From: Sulfurisoma sediminicola
GTDB lineage: Bacteria; Pseudomonadota; Gammaproteobacteria; Burkholderiales; Rhodocyclaceae
Reading direction: 5' to 3'
Assembly (NCBI RefSeq): GCF_003865015.1
Contig: NZ_BHVV01000003.1
Location: forward strand, 248,001 to 312,000
DNA: 64,000 bases
The first letter of the stretch is position 1; the number at the start of each line of letters is the position of its first letter. The notes beneath the pieces are model-generated. The model did not search any database. It saw nothing but the letters and a program-made list of their open reading frames with translations, and was not told where the DNA came from. The position numbers and the translations under genes are program-made. Of the stretch, positions 37,151-52,058 are shown one piece after another.

Positions 37151-38041
37151 ATGATCGCAGCCGCGCCGCAATTCCGCACCATTGCCCTGGTCGGCAAGTA
37201 CCAGAGCCCGGAAGTCGCCGAGGCGCTGCAGCCGCTCGCCGCCTTCCTGCGGGCACAGGGCGTGCGCGTGCTCATCGAGGAGGGCACGGCCGCCGCCGGA
37301 GCCCCGGATTATTCCTGTCCCGTCGCGAGTTATGAAACCATCGGCATGGAGGCCGACGTCGCCATCGTCATCGGCGGCGACGGCACCATGCTGCATTCGG
37401 CGCGGCGCCTGGCCGAGTTCGATGTGCCCCTGGTCGGCATCAACCTCGGCCGGCTCGGCTTCATGACCGACATCTCCCGCAATGCCATGATCGACGGCGT
37501 CAGGGACCTGCTCGCGGGCAAGTTCTCGGCCGAGCAGCGCCTGCTGCTCGCGGCCGAGGTGCTGCGCGGCGGCCAGCGCGTGTTCCAGACGCTGGCCTTC
37601 AACGACGTGGTGGTGAGCAAGGGCGACATCGGCCGCATGATCGAGCTCGAGGTCCGCGTCGACGGCGAATTCCTCTACGTGCTGCGCGCCGACGGCATGA
37701 TCGTCGCCACCCCGACCGGCTCCACCGCCTACGCCCTGTCGGCCAACGGGCCGATCCTCAATCCGGCGGTACCGGGCATCGCGCTGGTGCCGCTGTGCCC
37801 GCACGCGCTGTCCTATCGGCCGATCACCATTTCCGACCGCAGCACCGTCGAGTTCATCCTGCTTGCACCGCACGACGGCGCCGCCCATTTCGACGGCCAG
37901 GCGCGCTTCGACACCCGCGCCGGCGACTGCGTGCGCATCGCCCGCGCCGGTCCCAGCGTCACCCTGCTGCACCCGCCCGGCTACAGCTATTTCGCGATGC
38001 TGCGCGAGAAGCTGCACTGGAGCGCTACGCCAAAACACTGA
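37151..38041 (+). CDS. nadK: NAD kinase (NadK)
   Basis: 296 residues. It phosphorylates NAD to NADP. The GGDGTML motif is present in VAIVIGGDGTMLHSAR, with NLGRLGFMTDI and the GSTAYALSANGPIL segment of the second domain. The usual pairing with hrcA and recN in gamma- and betaproteobacteria is seen here. recN begins 11 bases downstream. Confidence 0.97.
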   Translation: MIAAAPQFRTIALVGKYQSPEVAEALQPLAAFLRAQGVRVLIEEGTAAAGAPDYSCPVASYETIGMEADVAIVIGGDGTMLHSARRLAEFDVPLVGINLGRLGFMTDISRNAMIDGVRDLLAGKFSAEQRLLLAAEVLRGGQRVFQTLAFNDVVVSKGDIGRMIELEVRVDGEFLYVLRADGMIVATPTGSTAYALSANGPILNPAVPGIALVPLCPHALSYRPITISDRSTVEFILLAPHDGAAHFDGQARFDTRAGDCVRIARAGPSVTLLHPPGYSYFAMLREKLHWSATPKH

Positions 38042-38052
38042 CCCCGGCACCG

Positions 38053-39702
38053 ATGCTGCGCCGCCTGTTCGTCCGCGACTTCGTCATCGTCGACAGCATC
38101 GAGCTCGACTTCGATGCCGGTTTCGGTACGCTCACCGGCGAGACCGGCGCCGGCAAGTCCATCCTGATCGATGCGCTGTCGCTCGCGCTGGGCGAGCGCG
38201 GCGACGCCGCGCTGGTGCGCAGCGGGTGCGAGCGGGCGGAGATCGCCGCGGAATTCGATGTCGGTACTACCGATCCGGTGGTGGCATGGCTGCGCGCCAA
38301 CGATTACGAAGCCGACGATACCCTGCTGCTGCGCCGCGTGGTCGATGCCGGCGGCCGTTCGCGCGCCTACATCAACGGATTGCCGACCACCCTCGGCCAG
38401 CTGCGCGAGATCGGCGAACTGCTGGTCGACATCCATGGTCAGCACGCGCATCTCTCGCTGCTCAAGCCTGACTCGCAACGCCGCCTGTTCGATGCCCAGG
38501 CGGGCCTGGCCGACATCGCGCGCGAGGTTGTCGTCCGCCACCACGACTGGCGTTCACTGCACGAGGCGCGGCAGAAGGCCGCGGGCGACGTCGAGGCGAT
38601 GAGGCGCGAGCGCGACCTCTTGGAATGGCAGGTCAAGGAACTGGCCGCGCTGGCCTTCGATCCGGCGCAATGGGTCGAGGACAATGCCGAGCATCGTCGC
38701 CTGTCGCATGCGGTGAGCCTGATCGAAGGCGTCGAGGCCGCGCTGGCGCTGCTCGAGGAAAGCGGGGCGGCGACCGAGTTGATCGATCAGGCAGTCGGTA
38801 AGGTGGGCCACCTCGTCGACCATGACCCGGCCTTGCGCGAGCCGGCCGAGTTGCTGGACGGCGCACGCATCCAGCTGTCGGAAGCGGCGCACGCGCTCTC
38901 CCGCTACCGCGAGCGGCTGGAACTCGATCCGGGCCGGCTCGCCGAACTCGAGACGCGGATCGAGGCGGTGATGGTCGCCGCGCGCAAGCACCGCGTCGCG
39001 CCCGAGGAACTCGCCGACCCCCTGGCGAGCCTGCAAGCCCGGCTCGACGAACTTCAGGCCGCCGCCGATCCCGAGGCGCTGGCGGCGAAGGAAGCCGCCG
39101 CGCTGGCGCACTACCGCGAGGTCGCGGCGAAGCTCACCAAGGGCCGCGCCAAGGCGGCGAAGGAACTGGGCAAGGCCGTCACCGACGCCATGCAGCAGCT
39201 GGCGATGGCCGGCGGCCGCTTCGAGGTCGTGTTGGAGCCGCTCGACGCGCCGGCCGCCTTCGGCATGGAAACGGTCGAATTCCGCGTCGCCGCCAACGCC
39301 GGCCAGCCGCCGCGCACGCTGGCCAAGACCGCCTCGGGCGGCGAACTCTCGCGCATCGGCCTGGCCATCCAGGTCATCGCCAGCCACGCCTCCGATGCGC
39401 CGACGCTGATCTTCGACGAGGTCGATGTCGGCATCGGCGGCGGCGTCGCCGAGATCGTCGGCCGGCTTTTGAAGCGGCTCGGCTGCGACCGCCAGGTGCT
39501 CTGCGTCACCCACCTGCCGCAGGTGGCGGCACAGGCCGACTGGCAGTGGACGATTGCCAAGGAGATGCGCGACGGTGTGACCTTGTCACAGGTGACGCCG
39601 CTCGATGCCGCCGGCCGCATCGACGAAATCGCCCGCATGCTCGGCGGCGTCAGGATCACGGACACCACGCGCAAGCATGCGCGCGAGATGCTCGGGCTGT
39701 AG
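38053..39702 (+). CDS. recN: DNA repair protein RecN
   Basis: 549 residues. An SMC-like ATPase with Walker A GETGAGKS near the N-terminus, a central coiled coil, and the C-terminal signature TASGGELSRIGLA and Walker B TLIFDEVDVGIGG. RecN helps repair double-strand breaks. It begins with MLRRLFVRDFVIVD and is directly downstream of nadK. Confidence 0.97.
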   Translation: MLRRLFVRDFVIVDSIELDFDAGFGTLTGETGAGKSILIDALSLALGERGDAALVRSGCERAEIAAEFDVGTTDPVVAWLRANDYEADDTLLLRRVVDAGGRSRAYINGLPTTLGQLREIGELLVDIHGQHAHLSLLKPDSQRRLFDAQAGLADIAREVVVRHHDWRSLHEARQKAAGDVEAMRRERDLLEWQVKELAALAFDPAQWVEDNAEHRRLSHAVSLIEGVEAALALLEESGAATELIDQAVGKVGHLVDHDPALREPAELLDGARIQLSEAAHALSRYRERLELDPGRLAELETRIEAVMVAARKHRVAPEELADPLASLQARLDELQAAADPEALAAKEAAALAHYREVAAKLTKGRAKAAKELGKAVTDAMQQLAMAGGRFEVVLEPLDAPAAFGMETVEFRVAANAGQPPRTLAKTASGGELSRIGLAIQVIASHASDAPTLIFDEVDVGIGGGVAEIVGRLLKRLGCDRQVLCVTHLPQVAAQADWQWTIAKEMRDGVTLSQVTPLDAAGRIDEIARMLGGVRITDTTRKHAREMLGL

Positions 39703-39716
39703 GGCCCCGTCCCGCC

Positions 39717-41336
39717 ATGCTGCGCCTGACCGATCTGCGGCTGCCCCTCGAGCATTCGCCGGAACAACTGACCGCCGCCATCCTGCACCGCCTTCGGCTG
39801 GGTCCGGCCGACCTGCGGCGGCTGCACATCCACAAGCGCAGCCACGACGCGCGCAAGCGCGATGCCCTGCAGTTCGTCTACAGCCTCGACCTCGAACTCG
39901 CCGACGAGGCCGCCGTGTTCAAGCGCTTTCGCAACGACCCGCATGTGCGGCCGACGCCGGACATGGAGTACCAGTTCGTCGTGGCCAGAGCGCCGGCCGG
40001 CCTGTCCTTGCGCCCCGTCGTCGTCGGCTTCGGCCCGGCCGGCATCTTCGCCGCGCTGATCCTGGCGCAGATGGGGTTTCGGCCGCTGGTCCTCGAGCGC
40101 GGCAAGGAGGTGCGCGAACGCACGCGCGACACTTGGGACCTCTGGCGCAAGCACATCCTGCATCCGGATTCGAACGTGCAGTTCGGCGAAGGCGGCGCCG
40201 GCACCTTTTCCGACGGCAAGCTCTACAGCCAGATCAAGGACCCGCGCCACCTCAGCCGCAAGGTGCTCACCGAATTCGTCAAGGCCGGCGCGCCGGAAGA
40301 GATTCTCTACGTCGCCAAGCCGCACATCGGCACTTTCCGCCTCGTCGGCATGGTCGAGAAGATGCGCGCGGAAATCGAGAGCCTGGGCGGCGAGATCCGT
40401 TTCCAGCAATGCGTCGAAGAATTGCGGATCGAGGATGGCCAGGTGCGGGGCGTGGTGCTCGCCGGCGGCGAGGAGATACGCGCCGACCACGTGGTCCTCG
40501 CGCTGGGCCACAGCGCACGCGACACCTTCGCCATGCTGCACGCGCGCGGCGTGTTCATGGAGGCCAAGCCCTTCTCCGTCGGCTTTCGCATCGAGCACCC
40601 GCAATCGCTGATCGACCGCGCGCGCTTCGGCAGGCAGGCCGGCAACAAGTTGCTGGGCGCGGCCGACTACAAGCTGGTGCATCACGCCAGGAACGGCCGT
40701 TCGGTCTACAGCTTCTGCATGTGCCCCGGCGGCCAGGTCGTGGCGGCGACCTCGGAGCCCGGCTGCGTCGTCACCAACGGCATGAGCCAGTATTCGCGCG
40801 CCGAGCGCAACGCCAATGCCGGCATCGTCGTCGGCATCTCCCCCGAGGACTTCGGCGGCACGCCCGGCGACCCGCTGGCGGGTATCGCCTTCCAGCGCAG
40901 GCTGGAGCAGCGCGCCTTCGAGCTCGGCGGCGGCACTTACGATGCACCGGGCCAGCGCGTCGGCGATTTTCTCGAGGGGCGGCCGAGCGAAGCGTTCGGC
41001 GAGGTCATCCCGTCCTATCAGCCAGGGGTCAAGCTCACCGACCTGTCGACCGCGCTGCCCGACTACGCCATCGCGGCGATCCGCGAGGCGCTCCCGGCCT
41101 TCGACCGGCAGATACACGGTTTCGCCATGGCGGACGCCATGCTCACCGGCGCCGAAACGCGCACCTCGTCGCCGCTGCGCATGACGCGCGGCAAGGATTT
41201 TCAGAGTCTCAACGTCAAGGGGCTCTACCCGGCGGGGGAGGGTGCGGGCTACGCCGGCGGCATCCTGTCTGCGGGCGTCGACGGCATCGAGGTCGCCGAG
41301 GCCGTCGCGCTGGACATCACCGGCGGAAATCGCTGA
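39717..41336 (+). CDS. FAD-dependent NAD(P)-type dehydrogenase (COG2509 type)
   Basis: 539 residues from the ATG at 39717. After an N-terminal alpha/beta domain of about 95 residues (HKRSHDARKR), a dinucleotide fold follows: PVVVGFGPAGIFAALILAQMG, then NVQFGEGGAGTFSDGKL and the C-terminal YPAGEGAGYAGGILSAGVDG. These match the FAD dehydrogenases of COG2509. The substrate is unknown. It is 14 bases after recN and likely in its operon. Confidence 0.88.
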   Translation: MLRLTDLRLPLEHSPEQLTAAILHRLRLGPADLRRLHIHKRSHDARKRDALQFVYSLDLELADEAAVFKRFRNDPHVRPTPDMEYQFVVARAPAGLSLRPVVVGFGPAGIFAALILAQMGFRPLVLERGKEVRERTRDTWDLWRKHILHPDSNVQFGEGGAGTFSDGKLYSQIKDPRHLSRKVLTEFVKAGAPEEILYVAKPHIGTFRLVGMVEKMRAEIESLGGEIRFQQCVEELRIEDGQVRGVVLAGGEEIRADHVVLALGHSARDTFAMLHARGVFMEAKPFSVGFRIEHPQSLIDRARFGRQAGNKLLGAADYKLVHHARNGRSVYSFCMCPGGQVVAATSEPGCVVTNGMSQYSRAERNANAGIVVGISPEDFGGTPGDPLAGIAFQRRLEQRAFELGGGTYDAPGQRVGDFLEGRPSEAFGEVIPSYQPGVKLTDLSTALPDYAIAAIREALPAFDRQIHGFAMADAMLTGAETRTSSPLRMTRGKDFQSLNVKGLYPAGEGAGYAGGILSAGVDGIEVAEAVALDITGGNR

Positions 41337-41342
41337 CCGGAA

Positions 41343-41918
41343 CTACCGCGCGAGGCCAGGTGCGCCCCAGATGGTCAGGGCGCCAGTGGCGATGAACAAA
41401 GCGGCCGCGATCCAGCGGATGGTGGTCAGCGGCAGCCGCTGCGCCAGTTTTTCCCCGATCAGTACGGCCGGCACGTTGGCCAGCATCATGCCGACGGTGG
41501 TGCCCATGACCACGGCGACCAGCACGCCCTGGAATTGCGCGCCGAGCGCCACGGTGGCGAGTTGCGTCTTGTCGCCCATTTCGGCGATGAAGAAGGCGAT
41601 GGTGGTGGTGACGAAGGCGCCGGCCCTGTGCATCTTGGGATCGTCGTCGAGCGAGTCCGGATGCAGGGTCCACAGGCCGAAGGCGATGAACACCATGCCG
41701 GTGATCCAGGGCAGCCATTGCGGCGAGATCATTTGCGCCAGCCAGACGCCGACCGAGCCGGCCAGCGCGTGGTTGAGCACGGTGGCGACGAATATGCCGG
41801 CGATGATGGCGCCGGGCTTCCGCAGTCGGGCGGCGAGGACGAAGGAGAGCAGCTGGGTCTTGTCGCCGATCTCGGCGACGGCGACGAGCACCGTCGAGGT
41901 CAGGAAGGCTTCGAGCAT
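41343..41918 (-). CDS. GDT1/TMEM165-family Mn2+ exporter-like protein
   Basis: 191 residues, six transmembrane segments in two homologous halves. The family motif E-x-G-D-K-[TS] occurs twice: AEIGDKTQLL in helix 1 and AEMGDKTQLA in helix 4. Bacterial members (MneA of Vibrio) export manganese, and fur next to it, 12 bases upstream on the same strand, fits metal homeostasis. Confidence 0.88.
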   Translation of the reverse strand: MLEAFLTSTVLVAVAEIGDKTQLLSFVLAARLRKPGAIIAGIFVATVLNHALAGSVGVWLAQMISPQWLPWITGMVFIAFGLWTLHPDSLDDDPKMHRAGAFVTTTIAFFIAEMGDKTQLATVALGAQFQGVLVAVVMGTTVGMMLANVPAVLIGEKLAQRLPLTTIRWIAAALFIATGALTIWGAPGLAR

Positions 41919-41930
41919 GGAATGCTTGTC

Positions 41931-42374
41931 TCAGCGCGCCTTGCGGTGCGGACAGTCGGGTTTCTGGCAATCGACGTAGAGCATCAGCGCGTGATCGCGC
42001 ACGGCGAAACCGTGCTGCTTGGCGATGCGGGCCTGGCGTTTCTCGATTTCCTCGTCGTAGAACTCCTCGACGTGACCGCACTGCAGGCAGACCAGGTGGT
42101 CGTGGTGATGGCCTCCGTCGAGTTCGAACACCGCCTTGCCGGATTCGAAGAAGTGGCGCTTGAGCAGGCCGGCCTGCTCGAACTGGGTCAACACGCGATA
42201 GACGGTGGCAAGGCCGACGTCCATGTTCTCGGCCAGCAGCAGGCGATAGACGTCCTCCGCCGTCAGGTGACGGCTGTCCGGATTTTCCTGCGCCTTCTGG
42301 AACAGCTCGAGAATCTTGATGCGCGGGCCCGTGGCCTTGAGGCCCATGCTCTTGAGGTTGTCGGATTGGGTCAT
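41931..42374 (-). CDS. fur: Ferric uptake regulator (Fur)
   Basis: 147 residues. The winged-helix part includes [15 protein letters not shown] and [19 protein letters not shown]; the metal sites are [17 protein letters not shown] (His cluster and first Cys pair) and a C-terminal CQKPDC. Fur represses iron-uptake genes when Fe2+ is available. It is divergent from bamE, as in many betaproteobacteria. Confidence 0.97.
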   Translation of the reverse strand: MTQSDNLKSMGLKATGPRIKILELFQKAQENPDSRHLTAEDVYRLLLAENMDVGLATVYRVLTQFEQAGLLKRHFFESGKAVFELDGGHHHDHLVCLQCGHVEEFYDEEIEKRQARIAKQHGFAVRDHALMLYVDCQKPDCPHRKAR

Positions 42375-42405
42375 CGCTGCAGTCGGTCGGTTGGTGTCTG
42401 CTAAT

Positions 42406-42424
42406 GATATAGTTTCTTATTGTC
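42406..42424. promoter_or_regulatory. Candidate Fur box between fur and bamE
   Basis: GATATAGTTTCTTATTGTC matches 12 of 19 positions of the Fur consensus GATAATGATAATCATTATC, in a short AT-rich patch of an otherwise GC-rich region, between divergent start codons. It would let Fur autoregulate. The patch could also simply be the two promoters. Confidence 0.45.
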
Positions 42425-42439
42425 ATTCAGCGATGCACC

Positions 42440-43655
<1,216 letters not shown>

Positions 43656-43674
43656 GCCGCATTCGCTGTCGAAT

Positions 43675-43703
43675 TTGCCTGCTGCATTGCGTCACGGTAT
43701 AAT
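43675..43703 (+). promoter_or_regulatory. Sigma-70 promoter of carAB
   Basis: TTGCCT (43675-43680, 4 of 6) and a perfect TATAAT (43698-43703) with a 17-base spacer. The start would be near 43710, giving a leader of about 70 bases that contains a GGGGCG...CGCCCC hairpin. The leader may have a regulatory role but none is shown. Confidence 0.7.
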
Positions 43704-43781
43704 TGAAAAGTTTGCCGGGGCGTCCTGACACGTCGAGCGCCCCGTGCCTTTCCGGATGATGCGCTGACCAGGAGCCCGACC

Positions 43782-44907
43782 GTGTCCCAGATGTTTCCGC
43801 CTGCCCTTCTCGCACTCGCAGACGGAACGGTATTTCGGGGCAAAGGTATAGGCGCCGCCGGCAGCAGCGTCGGCGAGGTGGTATTCAACACCGCGCTCAC
43901 CGGCTACCAGGAAATCCTGACCGATCCGTCCTATACGCGGCAGATCGTCACCCTGACCTACCCCCACATCGGCAACGTCGGCGTCAATCGCGAGGACTGC
44001 GAGGCGCCGAAGGTCTATGCTGCCGGCTTGGTGATCCGCGACCTGCCGCTGGTGGCCTCGAACTTCCGTTCCGAACAGACCCTCGATGCCTATCTCAAGG
44101 CCGAGAACATCGTCGCCATCGCCGACATCGACACCCGCAAGCTCACGCGCATCCTTCGCGAGAAGGGCGCGCAGGCCGGTTGCCTGATGACCGGCGAGAA
44201 TCTCGACGCCGCCGCGGCCATTTCCCAGGCCCGGGCCTTCCCCGGCCTCGCCGGCATGGACCTGGCCAAGGTCGTCTCGGTCGACACGCCCTACGAGTGG
44301 ACCGAGGGCGAGTGGCGCCTCGGCAAGGGCTACGTGCCGCAGGCCAATCCCAAGTTCCATGTCGTCGCCTACGACTTCGGCGTCAAGCGCAACATCCTGC
44401 GCATGCTGGCCGAGCGCGGCTGCAAGCTGACGGTCGTGCCGGCGCAGACCCCCGCGAAGGACGTGCTTGCGCTCAAGCCCGACGGCGTCTTCCTCTCGAA
44501 CGGACCGGGCGACCCCGAGCCCTGCGACTACGCGATCGCGGCGATCCGCGAACTGCTCGACACGAAACTGCCGACCTTCGGCATCTGCCTCGGCCACCAG
44601 CTGATGGGCCTGGCCGCGGGCGGCAGGACGCTCAAGATGAAATTCGGCCACCATGGCGCCAACCACCCGGTGAAAGACCTGGAGAGCGGCCAGGTGATGA
44701 TCACCAGCCAGAACCACGGCTTCGCCGTCGATCCCGCCACGTTGCCGGCCAACGTCAAAGTGACCCACGTCTCGTTGTTCGACGGCAGCCTGCAGGGCAT
44801 GGCCTGGACCGACCGCCCCGCCCTGTGCTTCCAGGGCCACCCCGAGGCGAGCCCCGGCCCGCACGACGTTTCCTACCTGTTCGACCGCTTCATCGGAATG
44901 ATGGAAC

Positions 44908-44924
<17 letters not shown>
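43782..44924 (+). CDS. carA: Carbamoyl-phosphate synthase small subunit (CarA)
   Basis: 380 residues from a GTG at 43782 (GAGC upstream); an ATG three codons later is possible. The glutaminase domain has [16 protein letters not shown] (catalytic Cys) and [12 protein letters not shown] (catalytic His-Glu). It supplies ammonia to CarB for arginine and pyrimidine synthesis. Its 3' end overlaps carB by 17 bases. Confidence 0.98.
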
Positions 44925-48119
<3,195 letters not shown>

Positions 48120-48123
<4 letters not shown>

Positions 48124-48596
48124 GCAAGGTTCCCCTGACCCTGCGCGGCGCCGAGCTGCTGCGCGAAGAACTGAAGCGCCTGAAGTCCGTGGATCGGCCC
48201 GCTGTCGTCGCCGCCATCGCCGAGGCGCGCTCGCACGGCGACCTTTCCGAGAACGCCGAGTACGACGCCGCCAAGGAGCGCCAGGGCTTCATCGAAGGGC
48301 GCATCCAGGAGGTCGAGAGCAAGCTCGGCAACGCCCAGATCATCGACCCCAAGGCGCTCGATGCCGACGGCCGCGTGGTGTTCGGCGCCACGGTCGAACT
48401 CGAGGACATGGACAGCGGCGATCCCGTGACCTACCAGATCGTCGGCGACGACGAGGCCGACATCAAGCAGGGCAAGATTTCGCTCAACTCGCCGGTGGCA
48501 CGTTCGCTGATCGGCAAGTACGCGGGCGACGTCGCCGAAGTGCACACGCCCGGCGGCAAGCGCGAATACGAAATCCTCGACGTCCGCTACGAATAG
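48120..48596 (+). CDS. greA: Transcription elongation factor GreA
   Basis: 158 residues. The N-terminal coiled coil has [20 protein letters not shown], whose acidic tip acts in transcript cleavage by RNA polymerase. The C-domain ends in [18 protein letters not shown]. It rescues arrested polymerase. It is translationally coupled to carB. Confidence 0.98.
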
Positions 48597-48650
48597 CGGC
48601 ATGAGGTTCCTGGCGGCCGCGCTCCTGCACGTGTCGCGGCGGCTGGTGCG

Positions 48651-49052
48651 TTAGCGCTTGGCTGCCTCCAGCCTGGTTTTCTTGACGACGCGGCGGCGGC
48701 GCTCGCTGGCGGCCGCGGCCTGCTTCTTGGTCAGCGGCTTGCCGCCGCGCCGTGTCGCCGGCGCCGACTTTTCGTCGTCTGCGGTCTTCTCGCGCCACAG
48801 CACGAGCAGATTGCCGATATGCTGCACTTGGGCACAATCCAGCGCGGTGCAGATCTCGGCGAAGAGCGCGTCGCGGTCGGCGCGCTCGATGCCGTACAGT
48901 CGCACCTTGATGAGTTCGTGCGCCTTGAGGCAGTTGTCGATTTCCTTGAGCACCGTCGCGGTCAGGCCCTTCTGGGCGATGCTGACGACGGGATTCAGGT
49001 GGTGGGCGGCGGCGCGCAGGGCGCGGCGCTGTTCTTGCGCAAGTTCGATCAT
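48651..49052 (-). CDS. yhbY: CRM-domain RNA-binding protein, YhbY family
   Basis: 133 residues. The CRM domain is seen in [20 protein letters not shown] and [10 protein letters not shown], with GNLLVLWRE at its end. YhbY associates with the 50S subunit during assembly. A lysine/arginine-rich tail of about 40 residues ([17 protein letters not shown]) is added after the usual 97. It is divergent from rlmE, 27 bases apart, the common order near ftsH. Confidence 0.92.
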   Translation of the reverse strand: MIELAQEQRRALRAAAHHLNPVVSIAQKGLTATVLKEIDNCLKAHELIKVRLYGIERADRDALFAEICTALDCAQVQHIGNLLVLWREKTADDEKSAPATRRGGKPLTKKQAAAASERRRRVVKKTRLEAAKR

Positions 49053-49079
49053 AGCGACCTATTTTACCCGGATAAGCCA

Positions 49080-49712
49080 TTGACCCAGAAGAGCAAGCGT
49101 CACAAAAAGAGCCAGGTGTGGATACACCAGCACATCAACGACCCGTGGGTGCAGCGCGCTCAGGCCGAGGGCTGGCGTGCCCGTGCCGCGTTCAAGCTGA
49201 TGGAGATCGACGAGAAGGCCCGGCTGCTCAAGCCCGGCATGGCGGTAGTCGATCTCGGCGCCGCGCCCGGCAGCTGGTGCCAGTACGCGGCGAAGCGTAT
49301 CCAGCCCGGCGGGCGGCTGATCGCCCTCGACCTGCTCGAAATGGACGGGCTGCCGGGCGTCGAGTTCATCCAGGGCGACTTTCGCGAGGACGAGGTGCTG
49401 GCCAGGCTCGTGGCCAGCCTCGGCGGACGCCCCATCGACCTTGTGCTTTCCGACATGGCCCCCAATATGTCGGGCATTGCCGCCACCGACCAGGCGCGGG
49501 TGATGTACCTGACCGAACTGGCGCTGGAGTTCGCCCGTGCGCACCTGAAGCCGGGCGGCGACATGCTGGTGAAGGTGTTCCAGGGGGCCGGATTCATGCA
49601 ATTGCGCGACGAGGCGATGCAACTCTTCGAGACCGTGCAAGTCAAGAAGCCGGCGGCGTCGCGCGACCGCAGCGCCGAAACCTACCTGCTGGGACGCAAG
49701 AAACGCGGATAA
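49080..49712 (+). CDS. rlmE: 23S rRNA 2'-O-ribose U2552 methyltransferase (RlmE/FtsJ)
   Basis: 210 residues from TTG at 49080; no ATG or GTG fits the family length. It has the SAM motif [17 protein letters not shown] and the K-D-K-E catalytic set in [28 protein letters not shown] and SAETYLLG. It methylates U2552 of 23S rRNA late in 50S assembly. ftsH follows after 69 bases, as in E. coli. Confidence 0.96.
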   Translation: MTQKSKRHKKSQVWIHQHINDPWVQRAQAEGWRARAAFKLMEIDEKARLLKPGMAVVDLGAAPGSWCQYAAKRIQPGGRLIALDLLEMDGLPGVEFIQGDFREDEVLARLVASLGGRPIDLVLSDMAPNMSGIAATDQARVMYLTELALEFARAHLKPGGDMLVKVFQGAGFMQLRDEAMQLFETVQVKKPAASRDRSAETYLLGRKKRG

Positions 49713-49781
49713 TGATAGTTTGCAGGCAGTTCGAAACGTCTCTAGAATCGACCGACTCGGCTAACGTGATGAGGCAAGCCC

Positions 49782-51668
49782 TTGAATAACATGTTCAAAA
49801 ATCTCGCGGTGTGGATGGTGATCGGCATCGTGCTGATGACGGTGTTCAACCAGTTCAACACCCGTCAGACGGCGCAGACGACGATGGACTATTCCCAGTT
49901 CCTCGAGCAGGTGCGTCAGGGCCAGATCACCAAGGTGCTGATCCAGGGGCGCACCCTCGACGCGACCACGACCGAAGGCAAGAAGATCACCTCCTATGCG
50001 CCGGCCGACCTGTGGATGGTCTCCGACCTGCTCAAGTACAACGTCCAGGTCGTCGCCAAGCCCGAGGAAGAGCAGTCCTTCTTCATGAGCATCTTCGTCT
50101 CGTGGTTCCCGATGCTCCTCCTGATCGGCGTCTGGGTCTTCTTCATGCGCCAGATGCAGGGCGGCGGCAAGGGTGGTGCGTTCTCCTTCGGCAAGAGCAA
50201 GGCGCGCATGCTCGACGAGAACAGCAACACCGTCACCTTCGCCGACGTCGCCGGTTGCGAGGAAGCCAAGGAGGAAGTGTCCGAGCTGGTCGACTTCCTG
50301 CGCGACCCCTCCAAGTTCCAGAAGCTCGGCGGCCGCATCCCCCGCGGGGTATTGATGGTCGGCTCGCCCGGCACCGGCAAGACACTTCTGGCCCGCGCCA
50401 TCGCCGGCGAGGCCAAGGTGCCGTTCTTCTCGATCTCGGGTTCCGACTTCGTCGAGATGTTCGTCGGCGTCGGTGCGGCGCGCGTGCGCGACATGTTCGA
50501 GCAGGCCAAGAAGGCCGCGCCCTGCATCATCTTCATCGACGAGATCGACGCGGTCGGCCGCCAGCGCGGCGCCGGGCTGGGCGGCGGCAACGACGAACGC
50601 GAGCAGACGCTCAACCAGCTGCTGGTCGAGATGGATGGCTTCGAGGCCAACGTCGGCGTCATCGTCATCGCCGCCACCAACCGCCCCGACGTGCTCGATC
50701 CCGCGCTGCTGCGCCCGGGTCGCTTCGACCGCCAGGTGGTGGTGCCGCTGCCCGACATCCGCGGCCGCGAGCAGATCCTCAAGGTGCACATGCGCAAGGT
50801 GCCGCTGGCGCCGGACGTCGATGCCTCCGTGCTGGCGCGCGGCTGCCCCGGTTTCGCCGGCGCCGACCTCGCCAACCTGGTCAACGAGGCCGCGCTGTTC
50901 GCCGCCCGCGCCAACAAGCGCCTGGTCGACATGGAAGACTTCGAGCGCGCCAAGGACAAGATCATGATGGGCGCCGAGCGCCGCTCCATGGTCATGCCCG
51001 AGGAGGAGCGCAAGAACACCGCCTACCACGAGTCCGGCCATGCCGTCGTCGCCAAGCTGCTGCCCAAGACCGACCCCGTGCACAAGGTCACCATCATCCC
51101 GCGCGGCCGTGCGCTCGGCGTGACCATGCAGCTGCCGACCGAGGACCGCTACAGCCAGGACCGCGTGCGCCTGCTCAGCACCATCACCGTCCTCTTCGGC
51201 GGCCGCATCGCCGAAGAACTGTTCATGAACCAGATGACCACCGGTGCCTCCAACGACTTCCAGCGCGCCACCGACCTGGCGCGGCGCATGGTGACGCAGT
51301 GGGGCATGTCCGACAGCCTCGGCCCGATGGTCTATGGCGAGGAGGAGGGCGAGATTTTCCTCGGCCGCTCGGTCACCACCCACAAGAACATGTCGGAGGC
51401 TTCGCTGCAGAAGGTCGATGCCGAGATCCGCCGCATCCTCGACGAGCAGTACGCCCTGGCGCGTCGCCTGCTCGAAGAGAACCGCGACAAGGTCGAGGCC
51501 ATGACCGCGGCGCTGCTCGAATGGGAAACCATCGACGCCGACCAGATCAACGACATCATGGACGGCAAGCCGCCGCGCGCGCCCAAGCCGGCCTCTGCAC
51601 CGGCCAAGCCTTCCTCCGGCGACAGTTCGCCCGGCGCGGCACCCACCGCTCCCGCCCCCGCGGCCTGA
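49782..51668 (+). CDS. ftsH: ATP-dependent zinc metalloprotease FtsH
   Basis: 628 residues from TTG at 49782, with GAGG upstream; the ATG at 49791 is the alternative. Two N-terminal transmembrane helices flank a periplasmic loop. The AAA domain has Walker A GSPGTGKT, Walker [13 protein letters not shown] and the second region of homology [21 protein letters not shown]. The protease site is HESGH. An Ala/Pro-rich tail ends the protein. It degrades membrane proteins, LpxC-like regulators and sigma-32. Confidence 0.98.
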   Translation: MNNMFKNLAVWMVIGIVLMTVFNQFNTRQTAQTTMDYSQFLEQVRQGQITKVLIQGRTLDATTTEGKKITSYAPADLWMVSDLLKYNVQVVAKPEEEQSFFMSIFVSWFPMLLLIGVWVFFMRQMQGGGKGGAFSFGKSKARMLDENSNTVTFADVAGCEEAKEEVSELVDFLRDPSKFQKLGGRIPRGVLMVGSPGTGKTLLARAIAGEAKVPFFSISGSDFVEMFVGVGAARVRDMFEQAKKAAPCIIFIDEIDAVGRQRGAGLGGGNDEREQTLNQLLVEMDGFEANVGVIVIAATNRPDVLDPALLRPGRFDRQVVVPLPDIRGREQILKVHMRKVPLAPDVDASVLARGCPGFAGADLANLVNEAALFAARANKRLVDMEDFERAKDKIMMGAERRSMVMPEEERKNTAYHESGHAVVAKLLPKTDPVHKVTIIPRGRALGVTMQLPTEDRYSQDRVRLLSTITVLFGGRIAEELFMNQMTTGASNDFQRATDLARRMVTQWGMSDSLGPMVYGEEEGEIFLGRSVTTHKNMSEASLQKVDAEIRRILDEQYALARRLLEENRDKVEAMTAALLEWETIDADQINDIMDGKPPRAPKPASAPAKPSSGDSSPGAAPTAPAPAA

Positions 51669-51690
51669 TTTTTCCGGCAGTGCATCTCAC

Positions 51691-51720
51691 AAAGGCCCCG
51701 ACCGAAAGGTCGGGGCCTTT
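51691..51720 (+). terminator. Terminator after ftsH
   Basis: A perfect 13-bp stem, AAAGGCCCCGACC with GGTCGGGGCCTTT, closed by a GAAA tetraloop and ending in TTT. It is 22 bases after the ftsH stop. Confidence 0.92.
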
Positions 51721-52058
51721 GCTTTAGGACTCGGTAATCTGGTGCGGAGTCCGACCGGCCAAAGCGGACGATGGTGACCGATCCTGGCAACATCCGCAGC
51801 CAGCCAGATCCATTCGTTGAAGCTCCGGATTCGGGCCATCATCGAGCGACCCCTATCGGTAAACTTGCTGCCATCCCTAATGGCGCTACGACTTTTGACT
51901 TGGCTTGAGCAAGCTTGATCGAACATAGATATCCATATCGGTGGAATGGGATTCAGCGGAAACCGGTATCATCAGAATAGCTGCCCAAGTTCAAGGGCAG
52001 AGTTGTTGATTTGATGACAAGCGGCGCCATCAGGGGAGATTGCGCCAGAGGGGGATGC
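51721..52058. other. Gene-poor gap between ftsH and the giant RTX gene
   Basis: No gene is supported here. The base composition falls from GC-rich to mixed, and a weak 79-codon frame on the minus strand (51687-51926) has no recognisable family. In many betaproteobacteria folP follows ftsH; here it does not. Nothing like a full insertion sequence, inverted ends or tRNA is visible. The ribosome-site-like GAGGGG at 52048-52054 belongs to the next gene. Confidence 0.5.

Noticed and set aside
43704-43781. Attenuator or riboswitch in the carA leader
   Set aside because: Only an imperfect GGGGCG/CGCCCC hairpin with no U-tract or alternative pairing could be found.
51687-51926. 79-codon minus-strand frame after ftsH, possibly a decayed transposase
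   Set aside because: No recognisable transposase motif or inverted ends; it overlaps the ftsH terminator.
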